From Pseudomonas sp. DG56-2 (GTDB lineage Bacteria > Pseudomonadota > Gammaproteobacteria > Pseudomonadales > Pseudomonadaceae), in contig NZ_CP032311.1 in assembly GCF_004803755.1 (NCBI RefSeq), positions 2,806,501 to 2,870,500 on the forward strand: a stretch of 64,000 bases of DNA, given 5' to 3'. How positions within the stretch are numbered: the first letter of the stretch is position 1; each line of letters begins with the position of its first letter. The position numbers were made by a program, and so were the translations under genes. Positions 7,200-17,631 of this stretch are shown piece by piece. The notes beneath the pieces were generated by a model. It did no database searches, was not told where the DNA came from, and worked only from the letters and a program-made list of their open reading frames with translations.

Positions 7200-8453
7200 C
7201 TAGAACGACAACGGGTAACTGACGATCAAGCGGGTCTGGTCAAAATCGCTATTGAAGCTGCGCCGGTTGGTGGCGTTGTTCACGCGGATGCTCAGGCGCT
7301 GAAAGGTCCCACTCTGGATGGTGTAGCCCACCTCGGTGTCGCGCTCCCATTCCTTGCCGTTGCTGCCCGCCGCCGTGGTCGCGTTTTCGCCATGTCCATA
7401 ACGCACCATGGCCAGTAATCCGGGAATGCCCATGGCGGCGAAGTTGTAGTCGTAGCGCACCTGCCAGGAGCGCTCGTCGGCATTGCTGAAATTGCCGTTG
7501 AACATGTCGTTGCCCAGGGTCCGTCCACTGCTGCCGTACACCGACATCCACTGACTGTCGCCGCTGACTTTCTGCAACCCCAAATACAGCGTGTGGCCGC
7601 CGGTAGCGGCCGACAGCAAGGCATAACCAGTACGGCTCTGGATGTCGCCGATACGTGCCTGGCCATCGTCCTTGTCGATAAAGTAGCCCAGGTTGGCACC
7701 CAGTACCCAGTCGCCCACCGGCTGCTTGTGCAGCAGGTTGAAGTAGCTCTGCTGATAAATGTCTTCGAGCTGCGAATGCCACACGCCGACCAGCGTACGC
7801 TGCTCGTTGAAGCGATACTCGGCACCGGCGTAGTTGAAGCCGTCGGAGGTCACCCCAGGCGCGGCCCAGGCCGACAGGTCCTGCATGTCCGATGAGTTGC
7901 GCAAGCTTACTTCGCGGTACTGGCCAGCCTGCAGACTAAGGCCTTCGATCTCCCGCGAATCGAGCATCGCGCCGCGAAAGGTCTGTGGCAGCAAGCGGCC
8001 ATCGTCGTAGCGCAACAGCGGGATGTCCGGCAACAATTCACCGACCTTGAGTTCGGTGGCCGAGATACGCATTTTCGCTGCCACGCCAGCGCGACCGTAG
8101 TCATCTGCCGCTCGACCATCGTCATGCACTGGCAGTAGTTCCGAGCCGCTGGTGTCTCGGCTGCTGTCTAGCTTCATGCCAAACATGGCGATGCCATCGA
8201 GGCCAAAGCCGACAACCCCCGGGGTGTAGCCTGAGGCGAACTTGAGGATAAAACCCTGGGCCCACTCGTCGACCTTGCTTTTAGCCGCCCCCGGATCACG
8301 AAAATCGCGGTTGAAGTAATAGTTACGCAGCAGCAGGTCGGTCTTGGCATCCTCGAAAAAGCCGCCGTCCTCGGCCCAGGCCGGCAGGCTCGCGCCCAGG
8401 ATCAAGGAGGCGGTGGCAACCGCGCGCGACAAAGTGCAGGGAGTGTGGATCAT
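7200..8453 (-). CDS. OprD-family outer-membrane porin (vanillate-island copy)
   Basis: A 417-aa outer-membrane beta-barrel protein with a signal peptide (about residues 1-27, ending LPAWA), mature start EDGGFFEDAKTDLLLRNYYF, and a terminal phenylalanine (SYPLSF) typical of BAM substrates. The OprD family forms 18-stranded substrate-specific channels for carboxylates. The true start is the ATG at 8453. The frame remains open further upstream but without a signal peptide. GGAG lies upstream, with an AACAATAA tract between it and the ATG, a Hfq/Crc-type motif that would block translation directly. It is placed between the aldehyde dehydrogenase and vanR and probably admits vanillate or related aromatic acids. 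Confidence 0.9.
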   Translation of the reverse strand: MIHTPCTLSRAVATASLILGASLPAWAEDGGFFEDAKTDLLLRNYYFNRDFRDPGAAKSKVDEWAQGFILKFASGYTPGVVGFGLDGIAMFGMKLDSSRDTSGSELLPVHDDGRAADDYGRAGVAAKMRISATELKVGELLPDIPLLRYDDGRLLPQTFRGAMLDSREIEGLSLQAGQYREVSLRNSSDMQDLSAWAAPGVTSDGFNYAGAEYRFNEQRTLVGVWHSQLEDIYQQSYFNLLHKQPVGDWVLGANLGYFIDKDDGQARIGDIQSRTGYALLSAATGGHTLYLGLQKVSGDSQWMSVYGSSGRTLGNDMFNGNFSNADERSWQVRYDYNFAAMGIPGLLAMVRYGHGENATTAAGSNGKEWERDTEVGYTIQSGTFQRLSIRVNNATNRRSFNSDFDQTRLIVSYPLSF

Positions 8454-8535
8454 TATTATTGTTCTCCGCTTTTCATGGGCACAGCCGCTCCCCGACAGGC
8501 CGTTCAGGGCCCGTCCATCAGTGGCTGCGTTAAAT

Positions 8536-8551
8536 CCCGGCAAACGCCGGG
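8536..8551 (-). terminator. GC-rich hairpin in the dehydrogenase-porin gap
   Basis: CCCGGC-AAAC-GCCGGG, a perfect 6-bp stem. On the minus strand it is followed by ATTTAAC, a very short T-run. It could partly terminate or protect the upstream message in the 120-bp gap between the aldehyde dehydrogenase and porin genes. Confidence 0.4.
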
Positions 8552-8573
8552 CAGTACTCAGTGACTCAAGGCA

Positions 8574-10049
8574 TCAGAAGGGATACTGGCGCGGCGAATG
8601 CTGGACGCTGATCCAGTGATCACGGGTGAACTCGTCAATCGCCCAATCGCCGTTGAAGCGTCCAAGCCCCGAGTTTTTCTCACCGCCAAAGGGCGCGTTG
8701 GCCTCATCATTCACCGGGATGTCGTTGATATGCGTCATGCCCGCCCGTACTTGCCGGGCAAAGCACACCGCGCGTTCCAGATTGGCACTGAACACCGCGC
8801 TGGAGAGCCCGAACTCGCTGGCGTTGGCCAACTCCAGGGCATGCGCTTGATCGCGTGCGCGGATAAGCCCTACTAGAGGTCCGAAGATTTCATTACGGGC
8901 CAGGTCCATGTCGATCGTGACTTCGCCGTACACGTGCGGCGCCAGCAGATTGCCGTCCACCCCGCCTTCGTACAGCGGTTCGGCACCTTCGTGACGCGCC
9001 AAGGCGATCTTTTCCTGCAAACCCTGCAGTTGGCGGGAATTGATCACCGGGCCGATCACCGTGTCTTGCGCGTTGGGGTCGCCGACCGCAAGGCCTTTGA
9101 CCCGCTCGACGAAACGTTCGGCAAAGGCGTCGTACAGGCTGTTGTCGACGATAATGCGGTTGACCGCCATGCAGATCTGCCCCTGGTGCAGAAACTTGCC
9201 GAACACCGCAGCGTTCACTGCCTGTTCAAGGTCAGCGTCATCGAGCACCACGAATGGGCTGTTGCCGCCCAACTCCAGCGCAACGTGCTTGAGGTGCTCA
9301 CCGCCGCTGGCGATTCGGCCGATGCCGCGCCCCACCGGGGTGGAGCCGGTGAAGGTGATCAATGAGGGCAGCTCATGCTCGACGAAGGCATCGCCAATCT
9401 TGCTGCCAGCTCCTACCACCACGCTGAGCACGCCCGCAGGCAATCCCGCTTCTTCAAAGATCCGCGCCAGCAGCAAGCCGCCGCACACCGGGGTGTCACT
9501 GGCGGGCTTGACCACCACAGCGTTACCGAGTGCCAAAGCCGGTGCAATCGAGCGCTGGGTCAGGTGCAGCGGGAAGTTCCACGGGCTGATCACCCCTACC
9601 ACGCCAAGCGCGCTGCGGTACACCCGGCTCTCTTTGCCTGGGACATTGGACTCGACAATACGCCCGTGCACCCGCGCCGGGAACGACGCCGACTCCAGCG
9701 CAATGGCCCGCGCCGCCCCCCATTCCAGCTGGGCCTTGAGGCGAGTGCTGCCCGACTCGCGGATGATCCAGTCGATGATTTCGTCTCGGCGCCGGTCAAA
9801 CACCGCCACCACTTCATGCAGCACCGCGGCGCGCGCCGCCGGGCCCAGCGCGGCCCAGTGCGGCTGCACCCGCCCGGCTTCGCGGTAGGCAGCATCGAGG
9901 TCATCGCGGTTGGCCTGCGGGATCTCCAGTAGCAGCGCATCATTATACGGATTGGTGACTCGCAGGCTTTTACCCGCAGCGCCAGTGCGCCACTGGCCCG
10001 CGATCGGTTGCAGGTGCAGGTCGCTGTAATGAGGGCACGTTTCGGTCAT
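8574..10049 (-). CDS. NAD(P)-dependent aromatic aldehyde dehydrogenase (benzaldehyde/vanillin type)
   Basis: A 491-aa ALDH-superfamily enzyme. Landmarks are [31 protein letters not shown] (given here in parts: [19 protein letters not shown]), [12 protein letters not shown], the general-base glutamate in LELGGNSP and the nucleophile in HQGQICM. It oxidises an aromatic aldehyde to the acid. The start at 10049 has AAGGAG upstream. A start at 10079 would give ten extra residues without a good ribosome site. It is 26 bp downstream of an aromatic-acid carrier and in operon with a benzoylformate decarboxylase. Its likely substrate is therefore the aldehyde that decarboxylase makes (benzaldehyde, or a ring-substituted form such as vanillin). 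It is longer than, and unlike, the class-3 MdlD of the P. putida mandelate pathway. A second, more typical Vdh lies at 20807-22255. Confidence 0.88.
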   Translation of the reverse strand: MTETCPHYSDLHLQPIAGQWRTGAAGKSLRVTNPYNDALLLEIPQANRDDLDAAYREAGRVQPHWAALGPAARAAVLHEVVAVFDRRRDEIIDWIIRESGSTRLKAQLEWGAARAIALESASFPARVHGRIVESNVPGKESRVYRSALGVVGVISPWNFPLHLTQRSIAPALALGNAVVVKPASDTPVCGGLLLARIFEEAGLPAGVLSVVVGAGSKIGDAFVEHELPSLITFTGSTPVGRGIGRIASGGEHLKHVALELGGNSPFVVLDDADLEQAVNAAVFGKFLHQGQICMAVNRIIVDNSLYDAFAERFVERVKGLAVGDPNAQDTVIGPVINSRQLQGLQEKIALARHEGAEPLYEGGVDGNLLAPHVYGEVTIDMDLARNEIFGPLVGLIRARDQAHALELANASEFGLSSAVFSANLERAVCFARQVRAGMTHINDIPVNDEANAPFGGEKNSGLGRFNGDWAIDEFTRDHWISVQHSPRQYPF

Positions 10050-10075
10050 GGGAGGCTCCTTGGACAAGATAAGGG

Positions 10076-11416
10076 TCATGCAGTCGGCTTGCTGGCCGTT
10101 TCAGGCTCGCAAGCCTGCCGCGGCGCACGCACCTGGATAAAGACAATGGCCAGCGCGCCGATTACGCCCGGCAGGGCAAACGCGAGAAAGTTCTGTTGGA
10201 ACGGCAGGTCCAGCGACAACAGGCTGCCGCCGAGCATGGGGCCTGCGATGGCGCCCAGCCGGCCGATACCGGCAGCCCAACCGACTCCGGTGGAGCGGAT
10301 ATGCGCAGGGTAGGCAATCGAGGCGTAGGCATGGATAACCGCCAGGGTGCCAATGGTCGTGGCACCGGCAATCAACAGCAGCAGGTTAAGTACTAGCGGG
10401 CCGGGCTTGAAGCCCAGTGCCGCCAACGACAGTGCCGCGAGCACAAAGAACAACGCCAGGGTGCGTTGCACGCCCAGCTTGTCGGCAAGCCAGCCGCCAA
10501 ACAATGCGCCGACGGTGGCGCCGATGTTCAGGGTCACCAGGAATGCCAGGCTCGAACCCAGTGGGTAGCCCCCGTGTGCCATCAGCTTGGGCAACCAGGT
10601 GTTAAGCCCATAGCTCATCAGCATGCACATGGCGAATGCTACCCACAGCAGCAGCGTCGCCAGGGCCTGGCCTTTGCTGAACAACTGCGGCAGGCGTGCG
10701 CCCCGTACGTGCTTGTCATTGTCTGGCAGGCGCAACTCGGTGCCAGGACGAAAGCCTGGGTCAACCTTGACCAGCAACTGATCAAGCTCGGCGCGGCGTC
10801 CCTTGAGTTCGAGAAACGCGGCTGATTCCGGCAAGTAACGCAGCATGAACGGCACCGCGAGTACCGGCAGCACCGCCACGTAAAACACCGTCTGCCAGCC
10901 CCACTGCGGGATCACCGCAATCGCCAGCAGGGCCGAGAGCACGGCGCCCACCGAATAGAAGCTCGACATCACGGTAATCATGGTACTGCGCCGACCTTGC
11001 GGAGCGAACTCACTGATCAGGTTCACCGCGCTGGGCACCAGCGCCCCTAGTGCCAGGCCGGTGATCAGGCGACAGGCCCCCAGCTCGATCGGTGTCTGCG
11101 CATGGCCGGTCATGAACGCCGCAAGGCTGGCCAGCAACGTGGTGACGATAATCAGTTTGCGACGGCCAAAGCGGTCAGCCAGTGGCGCCAACAAGGTACC
11201 ACCAAAGAGCATGCCGAACAGCGCACAGCTACCCAGGGTGCCGGCCTCTATGGCGGAGAGCTGCCACTCCTGCATCAGGCGTGGTACCACCGAGCCGTAG
11301 ATCACCATGTCGTAGCCATCGAATAGCATGATGAAACAGCCCCACATCAGAATCAGCAGATGGGTGCGATTGAAGGGTGCAGCGTCGATCACTTCACTGA
11401 CAGAAGTCGTTTTCAT
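10076..11416 (-). CDS. Aromatic acid:H+ symporter family MFS carrier (BenK-like)
   Basis: A 446-aa protein with 12 predicted membrane segments. The N-terminus [28 protein letters not shown] carries the DGYD-type motif of the AAHS family (quoted as [10 protein letters not shown]). The loop LADRFGRRK is the MFS signature. It imports a benzoate-like acid with protons. The frame also allows a GTG at 11422, but the ATG at 11416 after AAGAGG is preferred. AATAAAAACAA lies just upstream (Hfq/Crc-type). It sits between the decarboxylase and the aldehyde dehydrogenase, so the cargo is probably an arylglyoxylate or a benzoate/vanillate analogue. Confidence 0.9.
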   Translation of the reverse strand: MKTTSVSEVIDAAPFNRTHLLILMWGCFIMLFDGYDMVIYGSVVPRLMQEWQLSAIEAGTLGSCALFGMLFGGTLLAPLADRFGRRKLIIVTTLLASLAAFMTGHAQTPIELGACRLITGLALGALVPSAVNLISEFAPQGRRSTMITVMSSFYSVGAVLSALLAIAVIPQWGWQTVFYVAVLPVLAVPFMLRYLPESAAFLELKGRRAELDQLLVKVDPGFRPGTELRLPDNDKHVRGARLPQLFSKGQALATLLLWVAFAMCMLMSYGLNTWLPKLMAHGGYPLGSSLAFLVTLNIGATVGALFGGWLADKLGVQRTLALFFVLAALSLAALGFKPGPLVLNLLLLIAGATTIGTLAVIHAYASIAYPAHIRSTGVGWAAGIGRLGAIAGPMLGGSLLSLDLPFQQNFLAFALPGVIGALAIVFIQVRAPRQACEPETASKPTA

Positions 11417-11480
11417 AGCCACCTCTTGTTTTTATTGTGGACATAGGCGCGCCCGCAAAGCCGCGGTTACACAAGCCTTG

Positions 11481-13088
<1,608 letters not shown>

Positions 13089-13132
13089 TTAGAATGTGGG
13101 TTACTTTTGCAGCCACCAGTAGATTGATCAAA

Positions 13133-13151
13133 TTGATACTATCTCTATCAA
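13133..13151. promoter_or_regulatory. LysR-type binding site in the divergent mdlC-lysR promoter
   Basis: A perfect inverted repeat TTGATA-N7-TATCAA in the 126-bp divergent intergenic region. It has the T-N11-A form of LysR boxes and is preceded by another small palindrome, TTGATCAA (13124-13131). It is the natural target of the adjacent regulator. Confidence 0.6.
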
Positions 13152-13193
13152 AAATAAAACCTATCTATATTTCAGCGCGTGCATCGAGACCCC

Positions 13194-14090
13194 ATGAGCA
13201 ACTTCGACCTGAACCTGATCCGCACCTTCGTCGTCCTCTTCGAGGCCCGTAGCGTGACCCTCGCCGCCGAGCGCCTGTTCGTCACCCAACCCTCGGTCAG
13301 CTATGGCCTGGCACGCTTGCGCGAACTGTTTGACGACCCGCTGTTCAGCCGTACCCGCGACGGCATCCAGCCGACCTTTGTCGCCGAACAGCTGTACACC
13401 ACGTTGCGCGACTCGCTGACCCGCATCGAAAGCGCCGTGCAGAGCACGCGCCAGTTCGACCCCAGCAGCACCGAACGCCGGTTTCGCATCGCCCTTTCCG
13501 ACCTTGGCGAAATGGGCTTCTTGCCGCTGATCCTGGCGCGTCTCAACCGCGAAGCGCCTCACGCTGAAGTGGAAGTACTGCCCCTGCAGGTGGACCAGGT
13601 CGGCGACTGGCTGGCCAGCGGCAAGATCGACGCGGCCATCTGCCGCCCAGCCGTGGCCGGGACCCGTAGCCAGGTGCTGATGCACGAGCGTTATGTGTGC
13701 CTACTGAGCCTCGACCATCCACGCATCAACCAAGCGCTGAGCCTTGAGCAATTCACTGCCGAGCGTCATATCACCGTTACCCGTACCACCGGCCACGGCA
13801 GCGTCGAGGACGTGTTGACGGCCATGAACGTGCAGCGCCGGATCAGCCTGCAGGTGCCGCACTTCTCGGTACTGCCGAAAATCCTCCCCGGCACCGACCT
13901 GCTTGCGGTACTGCCGGCGCAGATCGCCCGCTTGTTCATCCAGGAAGGCGGCATGAAGATGCTCGAGCTGCCGTTCCAGGTGCCCGCGTTCACGGTGTCA
14001 CTGCACTGGCATCCCAACAGCGACAGTGCCGCAGCCCTGCAATGGTTCTGCGCCACCGTCGCCGAGGCGATCATCGACGGTCAGGCCTAG
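13194..14090 (+). CDS. LysR family transcriptional regulator
   Basis: A 298-aa LysR-type regulator. The N-terminal helix-turn-helix is MSNFDLNLIRTFVVLFEARS then VTLAAERLFVTQPSVSYGLARLRELFDDPLF (quoted in parts). The rest is a periplasmic-binding-protein-like effector domain. The NxDLNLxxxF start and SVSYGLxRLR recognition helix are typical of the NodD/NahR/LinR group, which sense aromatic compounds. The ATG at 13194 is preferred to one at 13179. It is divergent from the decarboxylase gene with a clear T-N11-A site between them, so it probably activates the mdlC-carrier-dehydrogenase-porin run with an arylglyoxylate or aldehyde as effector. Its stop overlaps that of the convergent MFS gene by 3 bases. 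Confidence 0.9.
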   Translation: MSNFDLNLIRTFVVLFEARSVTLAAERLFVTQPSVSYGLARLRELFDDPLFSRTRDGIQPTFVAEQLYTTLRDSLTRIESAVQSTRQFDPSSTERRFRIALSDLGEMGFLPLILARLNREAPHAEVEVLPLQVDQVGDWLASGKIDAAICRPAVAGTRSQVLMHERYVCLLSLDHPRINQALSLEQFTAERHITVTRTTGHGSVEDVLTAMNVQRRISLQVPHFSVLPKILPGTDLLAVLPAQIARLFIQEGGMKMLELPFQVPAFTVSLHWHPNSDSAAALQWFCATVAEAIIDGQA

Positions 14091-15418
14091 GCGCCGGCCA
14101 TCACTGGCTGCGCCGGGGTGCGTGCTGGCTTGAGCAACAACAGGCAACCGGCGGCCAGCACAAAGACACTGGCGAACACCCCATATAGGTGCAGTGGTTG
14201 CCAGCCGCCATCAAGCAGTACCCCGGCCACGATCGGCGACAGGATCGCGCCGATCCGCCCGATGCCGATGCCCCAGCCCACCCCGGTGGCGCGCACCGAG
14301 GTGTCGTAGACCACCGGCGACAGCGCATACAGCCCGGCCACGCAACCGTTGGAGAACAACCCGATCAACAGGCCGAGCCCTAGCAGCGTGCTCACTGATG
14401 AACCACTGCCGACAAACAGCACCAGCAGCCCGGCGGTAATCAGCATGAACAACGCCAGCACCCGCACCAGCGGCCAGCGCGAAGAAAGCCCGCCGATCAG
14501 CGCCGCGCCAACGATCCCGCCGACACTGAGCAACACCCCGCCGGTAATGCCTTGCTCGGCCGACAAACCTGCGGCGACAAGCAGCTTGGGTGTCCAGCTC
14601 ATCACGAAGTAGAAGCCGAACATCACCAGGAAGAACAACAACCAGATCAGTAAGGTGGTGCGGCGCAGAGCCGGGGTCAGCAACTGGCGGAACCCGGTAG
14701 CAGCACCCGCCACGCTTGCCTGGGCTGCCGGCAAATGCGTCAGTGCAGGCTGGCCCAGGCGCACGGCCAGGCGATTGACCCGCGCCAGGGCATTGGCTGG
14801 GCGGCGCGCCAGCAAGAAATCCAGGGATTCGGGTAGCCACAGCAGTACCAGGGGAATCACCAGCAAGGTGACAATGCCGCCAAACAGGAACACCGAGCGC
14901 CACCCCCAATGCCCTAGCAGCCATACCGCCAGCAGACCACCCAGGGTTGCGCCAAGGGCGTAACCGGTAGACTGCAGGCTGACTGCCAGGCCACGCCAGC
15001 GCTTACTGGCGTATTCGCTGGCGATCACGTTACTGCTGGCCAGAATGCCGCCGATACCTAGCCCCGTGAGCCCGCGCAACAGTGCCAATTGCAGGGGCGT
15101 CTGGCTTAACGCCGAGAGCAGCATGCCGGCACCTGAAAGCGCCAGGCACAATAGAATCAGCGGGCGCCGGCCAATGCGATCGGCCCAGGGCGCGATGAAC
15201 AGCGAGCCTGCCGCCATGCCGAACAACCCGGCGCTGAGCAGCAGCCCGATCTGCGCCCCGCTCAAGCCCCACTCGGCAGAAACCGATGCCGCAGTGAAGG
15301 CCATCACCAACACATCGAAGCCATCGATCATGTTCAAGAGAATGCATATGCCGATGGCCAGGCATTGGAAACTGCCCATTGGACCGTGGTCGACCCGATG
15401 CTTGAGGTCAATGTTCAT
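14087..15418 (-). CDS. AAHS-type MFS carrier, probably vanillate/protocatechuate (VanK-like)
   Basis: A 443-aa carrier with 12 hydrophobic segments. It has the membrane-1 motif NMIDGFDVLVMAF, the loop WADRIGRRPL and the central motif RGLTGLGIGG of the AAHS family. The start is the ATG at 15418, where the protein begins MNIDLKHRVDHGPMG. A longer frame from 15472 lacks a ribosome site. Translation seems coupled to a 35-codon leader frame whose TGA overlaps this ATG. The gene has a long upstream region with two ATGGATCCAT palindromes and a PcaR-like box, the same combination as vanA. I infer that it imports vanillate, protocatechuate or a related acid and is controlled together with vanAB. It shares no obvious identity with the PcaK N-terminus. 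Confidence 0.85.
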   Translation of the reverse strand: MNIDLKHRVDHGPMGSFQCLAIGICILLNMIDGFDVLVMAFTAASVSAEWGLSGAQIGLLLSAGLFGMAAGSLFIAPWADRIGRRPLILLCLALSGAGMLLSALSQTPLQLALLRGLTGLGIGGILASSNVIASEYASKRWRGLAVSLQSTGYALGATLGGLLAVWLLGHWGWRSVFLFGGIVTLLVIPLVLLWLPESLDFLLARRPANALARVNRLAVRLGQPALTHLPAAQASVAGAATGFRQLLTPALRRTTLLIWLLFFLVMFGFYFVMSWTPKLLVAAGLSAEQGITGGVLLSVGGIVGAALIGGLSSRWPLVRVLALFMLITAGLLVLFVGSGSSVSTLLGLGLLIGLFSNGCVAGLYALSPVVYDTSVRATGVGWGIGIGRIGAILSPIVAGVLLDGGWQPLHLYGVFASVFVLAAGCLLLLKPARTPAQPVMAGA

Positions 15419-15522
15419 AGCGTCACCTGCCGGCCGGCGGCCACCAGCGTGAAGAGACGTGAGCACACACAAAGCGAGCGGCGCGACCCCTGGCAGGTGC
15501 GCACCCTTGGTAAGCCATTCAT
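15415..15522 (-). CDS. 35-codon putative leader peptide coupled to the MFS gene
   Basis: On the minus strand an ATG at 15522 follows AAAAAAGGTTCGGTC and opens a 35-codon frame ending in TGA at 15417-15415. This overlaps the carrier start as ATGA. The peptide begins MNGLPRVRTCQGSRR and is Arg/Val rich. The carrier has only a weak ribosome site (AGGTGA) of its own, so translation of the leader could deliver ribosomes to it. A chance open frame cannot be excluded. Confidence 0.35.
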   Translation of the reverse strand: MNGLPRVRTCQGSRRSLCVCSRLFTLVAAGRQVTL

Positions 15523-15557
15523 GACCGAACCTTTTTTGTAATTGTTATCGCCTACGT

Positions 15558-15573
15558 TCGGGAGGGCTCCCGA
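15558..15573 (-). promoter_or_regulatory. Hairpin in the untranslated leader of the MFS gene
   Basis: TCGGGAG-GG-CTCCCGA, a perfect 7-bp stem between the proximal VanR-like site and the leader frame. The loop is too tight to be ideal. It could be an RNA stabiliser or attenuator element. Confidence 0.3.
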
Positions 15574-15600
15574 CGCTGCCAGGGGCTAATCAATCAAATA

Positions 15601-15610
15601 ATGGATCCAT
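15601..15610. promoter_or_regulatory. VanR-like operator, MFS-proximal copy
   Basis: ATGGATCCAT, identical to the two copies upstream of vanA. It lies 182 bp upstream of the MFS start and 179 bp from its partner at 15780. Confidence 0.6.
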
Positions 15611-15735
15611 AAACAACGGGGCCTAGTTGCTGACGCTGAGTCTTTCGCTGGGTTTTCTTGTCTATATGCGCAAAGATTTTTAATATTTATTCATATATTT
15701 CAATGCTTTAGTTTGCATAATTAAACTAAATAATA

Positions 15736-15752
15736 CCGTTCGATAATCGCCC
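15736..15752 (+). promoter_or_regulatory. PcaR-like box upstream of the MFS gene
   Basis: CCGTTCGATAATCGCCC, 16 of 17 bases identical to 4207-4223. A partial inverted copy, GGCGATAATC, sits at 15791-15800 next to the distal ATGGATCCAT. The surrounding DNA (15660-15750) is AT-rich, unlike the coding sequence nearby. Confidence 0.5.
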
Positions 15753-15779
15753 ATGTTCACCTGCGAACTTACGGGCTCA

Positions 15780-15789
15780 ATGGATCCAT
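15780..15789. promoter_or_regulatory. VanR-like operator, MFS-distal copy
   Basis: ATGGATCCAT again. It lies 51 bp past the end of the acyl-CoA dehydrogenase gene, so it belongs to the leftward MFS gene rather than to the ferulate operon, which ends here. Confidence 0.6.
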
Positions 15790-15840
15790 AGGCGATAATC
15801 TCACCCGATATTCCACGAGCGGATTGGCCCTTGCTTACTT

Positions 15841-17607
15841 CTATGTCTGTGAGCCGATGAATGCCAGGGATGCCTGTGCTGCCTGTACGGCTGCCAGTTG
15901 ACTATCAAATGCCGGCAGCAGGTAATCGAAGACAAAGTCGGCACTCTCCAGCTTTTCCTTACGCTGCGGGTTGCCAGGCTCCAGCGCCATCGCACAACGT
16001 GCCGCCCGTGCCCAGGCAAATGCCAGCAACGCAGTGGCGCACAGTTGGAGAAAATCGGCCGCAGCGCGATACGGGTACTCAGTGTCGTATGCTGCAACCC
16101 TTTGCACGTCCGTCAACGTTGCCTGAAGTGCAGTACATACCTGAAGCAACCTACCGGCATAGCGCTTAGCACCCTCGTCAACCAAACCTGCAACTGCCTC
16201 CTCTCGCAGTTCATCGAGCAGCAAGCCAAACGCTTTGCCGCCATCGCCCAGTATTTTGCGCAGCAGTAGGTCATTGGCCTGAATTTCGTTGCTGCCCTCG
16301 TAGATCATGGCAATGCGGCTGTCGCGCAGGGTCTGTTCGATGGCGAACTCCTCTGTGTAGCCATAGCCACCGAACACCTGCAGCGCCTTGCTGGCCAGGG
16401 TAAAGCCCTGCTCGGTAAAGCTTGCCTTGATAATCGGTGTCAGCAGTTGCGCCAGTTGCTTGGCCCGCTGCCTTTGCTCGGGCTGCGCGGCGGCATCGGC
16501 CAGGTCCAGCCAGTGTGCGACCCAGTAGCCAATCGCGCGCATGCCCTGGCTGCGCACGCGTAATTCCAGCAGTACCCTGCGCATGGCCGGATGCAGATGA
16601 ATCGGGTCGGCGGCGCTGGCAAGGATGCTATCCGGGCGCTTCGGCGCGCGCATTTGTCGGCGCTCCAAAGCATAGTCACGAGCGCTTTGCCAGGCGGCCT
16701 CTGCGTGCCCCAGCCCCTGCAGGCCAACGTGCAGCCGCGCCGAGTTCATCATCACAAACATCGCCGCCAAACCGCGATGAGCCTCACCGATCAACCAGCC
16801 TTGCGCCTGCTCGAAGCGCAAGGCGCAGGTAGCGCTGCCTTTGATGCCCATCTTGTGTTCGATACCGTCGCAGTACACACCATTGCGTTCACCCTGCTCC
16901 AGCCACTTGGGCACCAGCATCAGAGAAATACCCCGACTGCCAACGGGTGCCTCGGGTAGCCGCACCAGTACCAGGTGGAGAATGTCGTGAGTCAGGTCGT
17001 GCTCACCGCCGGAGATGAACAGCTTGCTGCCGGTGATGCTGTAGCTGCCGTCGGTACGGGGAAGCGCAGCGCAGCGCAACAAGCCGACATCGCTGCCGGC
17101 CTGGGGCTCGGTCAGGCACATGCACGGCAGCACTTCTCCGCTGACGATGCCTGGCAGGTATAGCGCTTGCAACCATTGCGGTGCATGGTGCTTGAGGCAC
17201 AGGTAGGCGCCATGGGCAATGCCGGTGTACATGGCCCAGGCATGGTTGCAGGCGTAGAGCATCTCTTGCAGCGCGGCATCGAGCACTTGAGGCAAGCCCT
17301 GCCCGCCCCAGGCCGGGTCACAGGCCAGCGCGGGCCAGCCGCCATCGACATAAGCCCGGTAGGCGGCAGCGAAGCCGTCGGGCGTGCGAACCCCGCCGTC
17401 GGCATAATGGCACCCCTGGCGGTCACCTGAGGTGTTGATTGGTGCCAGTACTTGCGTGCAAAACCGCCCCGCCTCTTCCAGTACCTGACGGGCCAGATCT
17501 GTGTCCAAATCCTGGAATGTCGGCATCTGCTGCCAGGTAGCAGGCGCCTGCAACCAGTGTTCGAGGACAAACTGAATATCGTCCAATGGGGCCTTGTAGT
17601 GATGCAT
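15841..17607 (-). CDS. Acyl-CoA dehydrogenase of the ferulate operon
   Basis: A 588-aa FAD enzyme with the long C-terminal extension seen in the aryl/acyl-CoA dehydrogenases of ferulate clusters. Landmarks are CLTEPQAGSDVG (FAD/substrate), GSKLFISGGEHDLT, LQVFGGYGYTEEF and the catalytic-glutamate segment IYEGSNEIQ. It is the last gene of the leftward operon, 24 bp after a thiolase. In P. putida the equivalent gene lies in the same place. Together with the thiolase it could carry out a beta-oxidative branch for phenylpropenoyl- or phenylpropanoyl-CoA esters, since the Fcs-Ech-Vdh route does not need it. Its substrate is not proven. Confidence 0.9.
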   Translation of the reverse strand: MHHYKAPLDDIQFVLEHWLQAPATWQQMPTFQDLDTDLARQVLEEAGRFCTQVLAPINTSGDRQGCHYADGGVRTPDGFAAAYRAYVDGGWPALACDPAWGGQGLPQVLDAALQEMLYACNHAWAMYTGIAHGAYLCLKHHAPQWLQALYLPGIVSGEVLPCMCLTEPQAGSDVGLLRCAALPRTDGSYSITGSKLFISGGEHDLTHDILHLVLVRLPEAPVGSRGISLMLVPKWLEQGERNGVYCDGIEHKMGIKGSATCALRFEQAQGWLIGEAHRGLAAMFVMMNSARLHVGLQGLGHAEAAWQSARDYALERRQMRAPKRPDSILASAADPIHLHPAMRRVLLELRVRSQGMRAIGYWVAHWLDLADAAAQPEQRQRAKQLAQLLTPIIKASFTEQGFTLASKALQVFGGYGYTEEFAIEQTLRDSRIAMIYEGSNEIQANDLLLRKILGDGGKAFGLLLDELREEAVAGLVDEGAKRYAGRLLQVCTALQATLTDVQRVAAYDTEYPYRAAADFLQLCATALLAFAWARAARCAMALEPGNPQRKEKLESADFVFDYLLPAFDSQLAAVQAAQASLAFIGSQT

Positions 17608-17631
17608 GCCTATCCTCTACGACAAGGGTTG

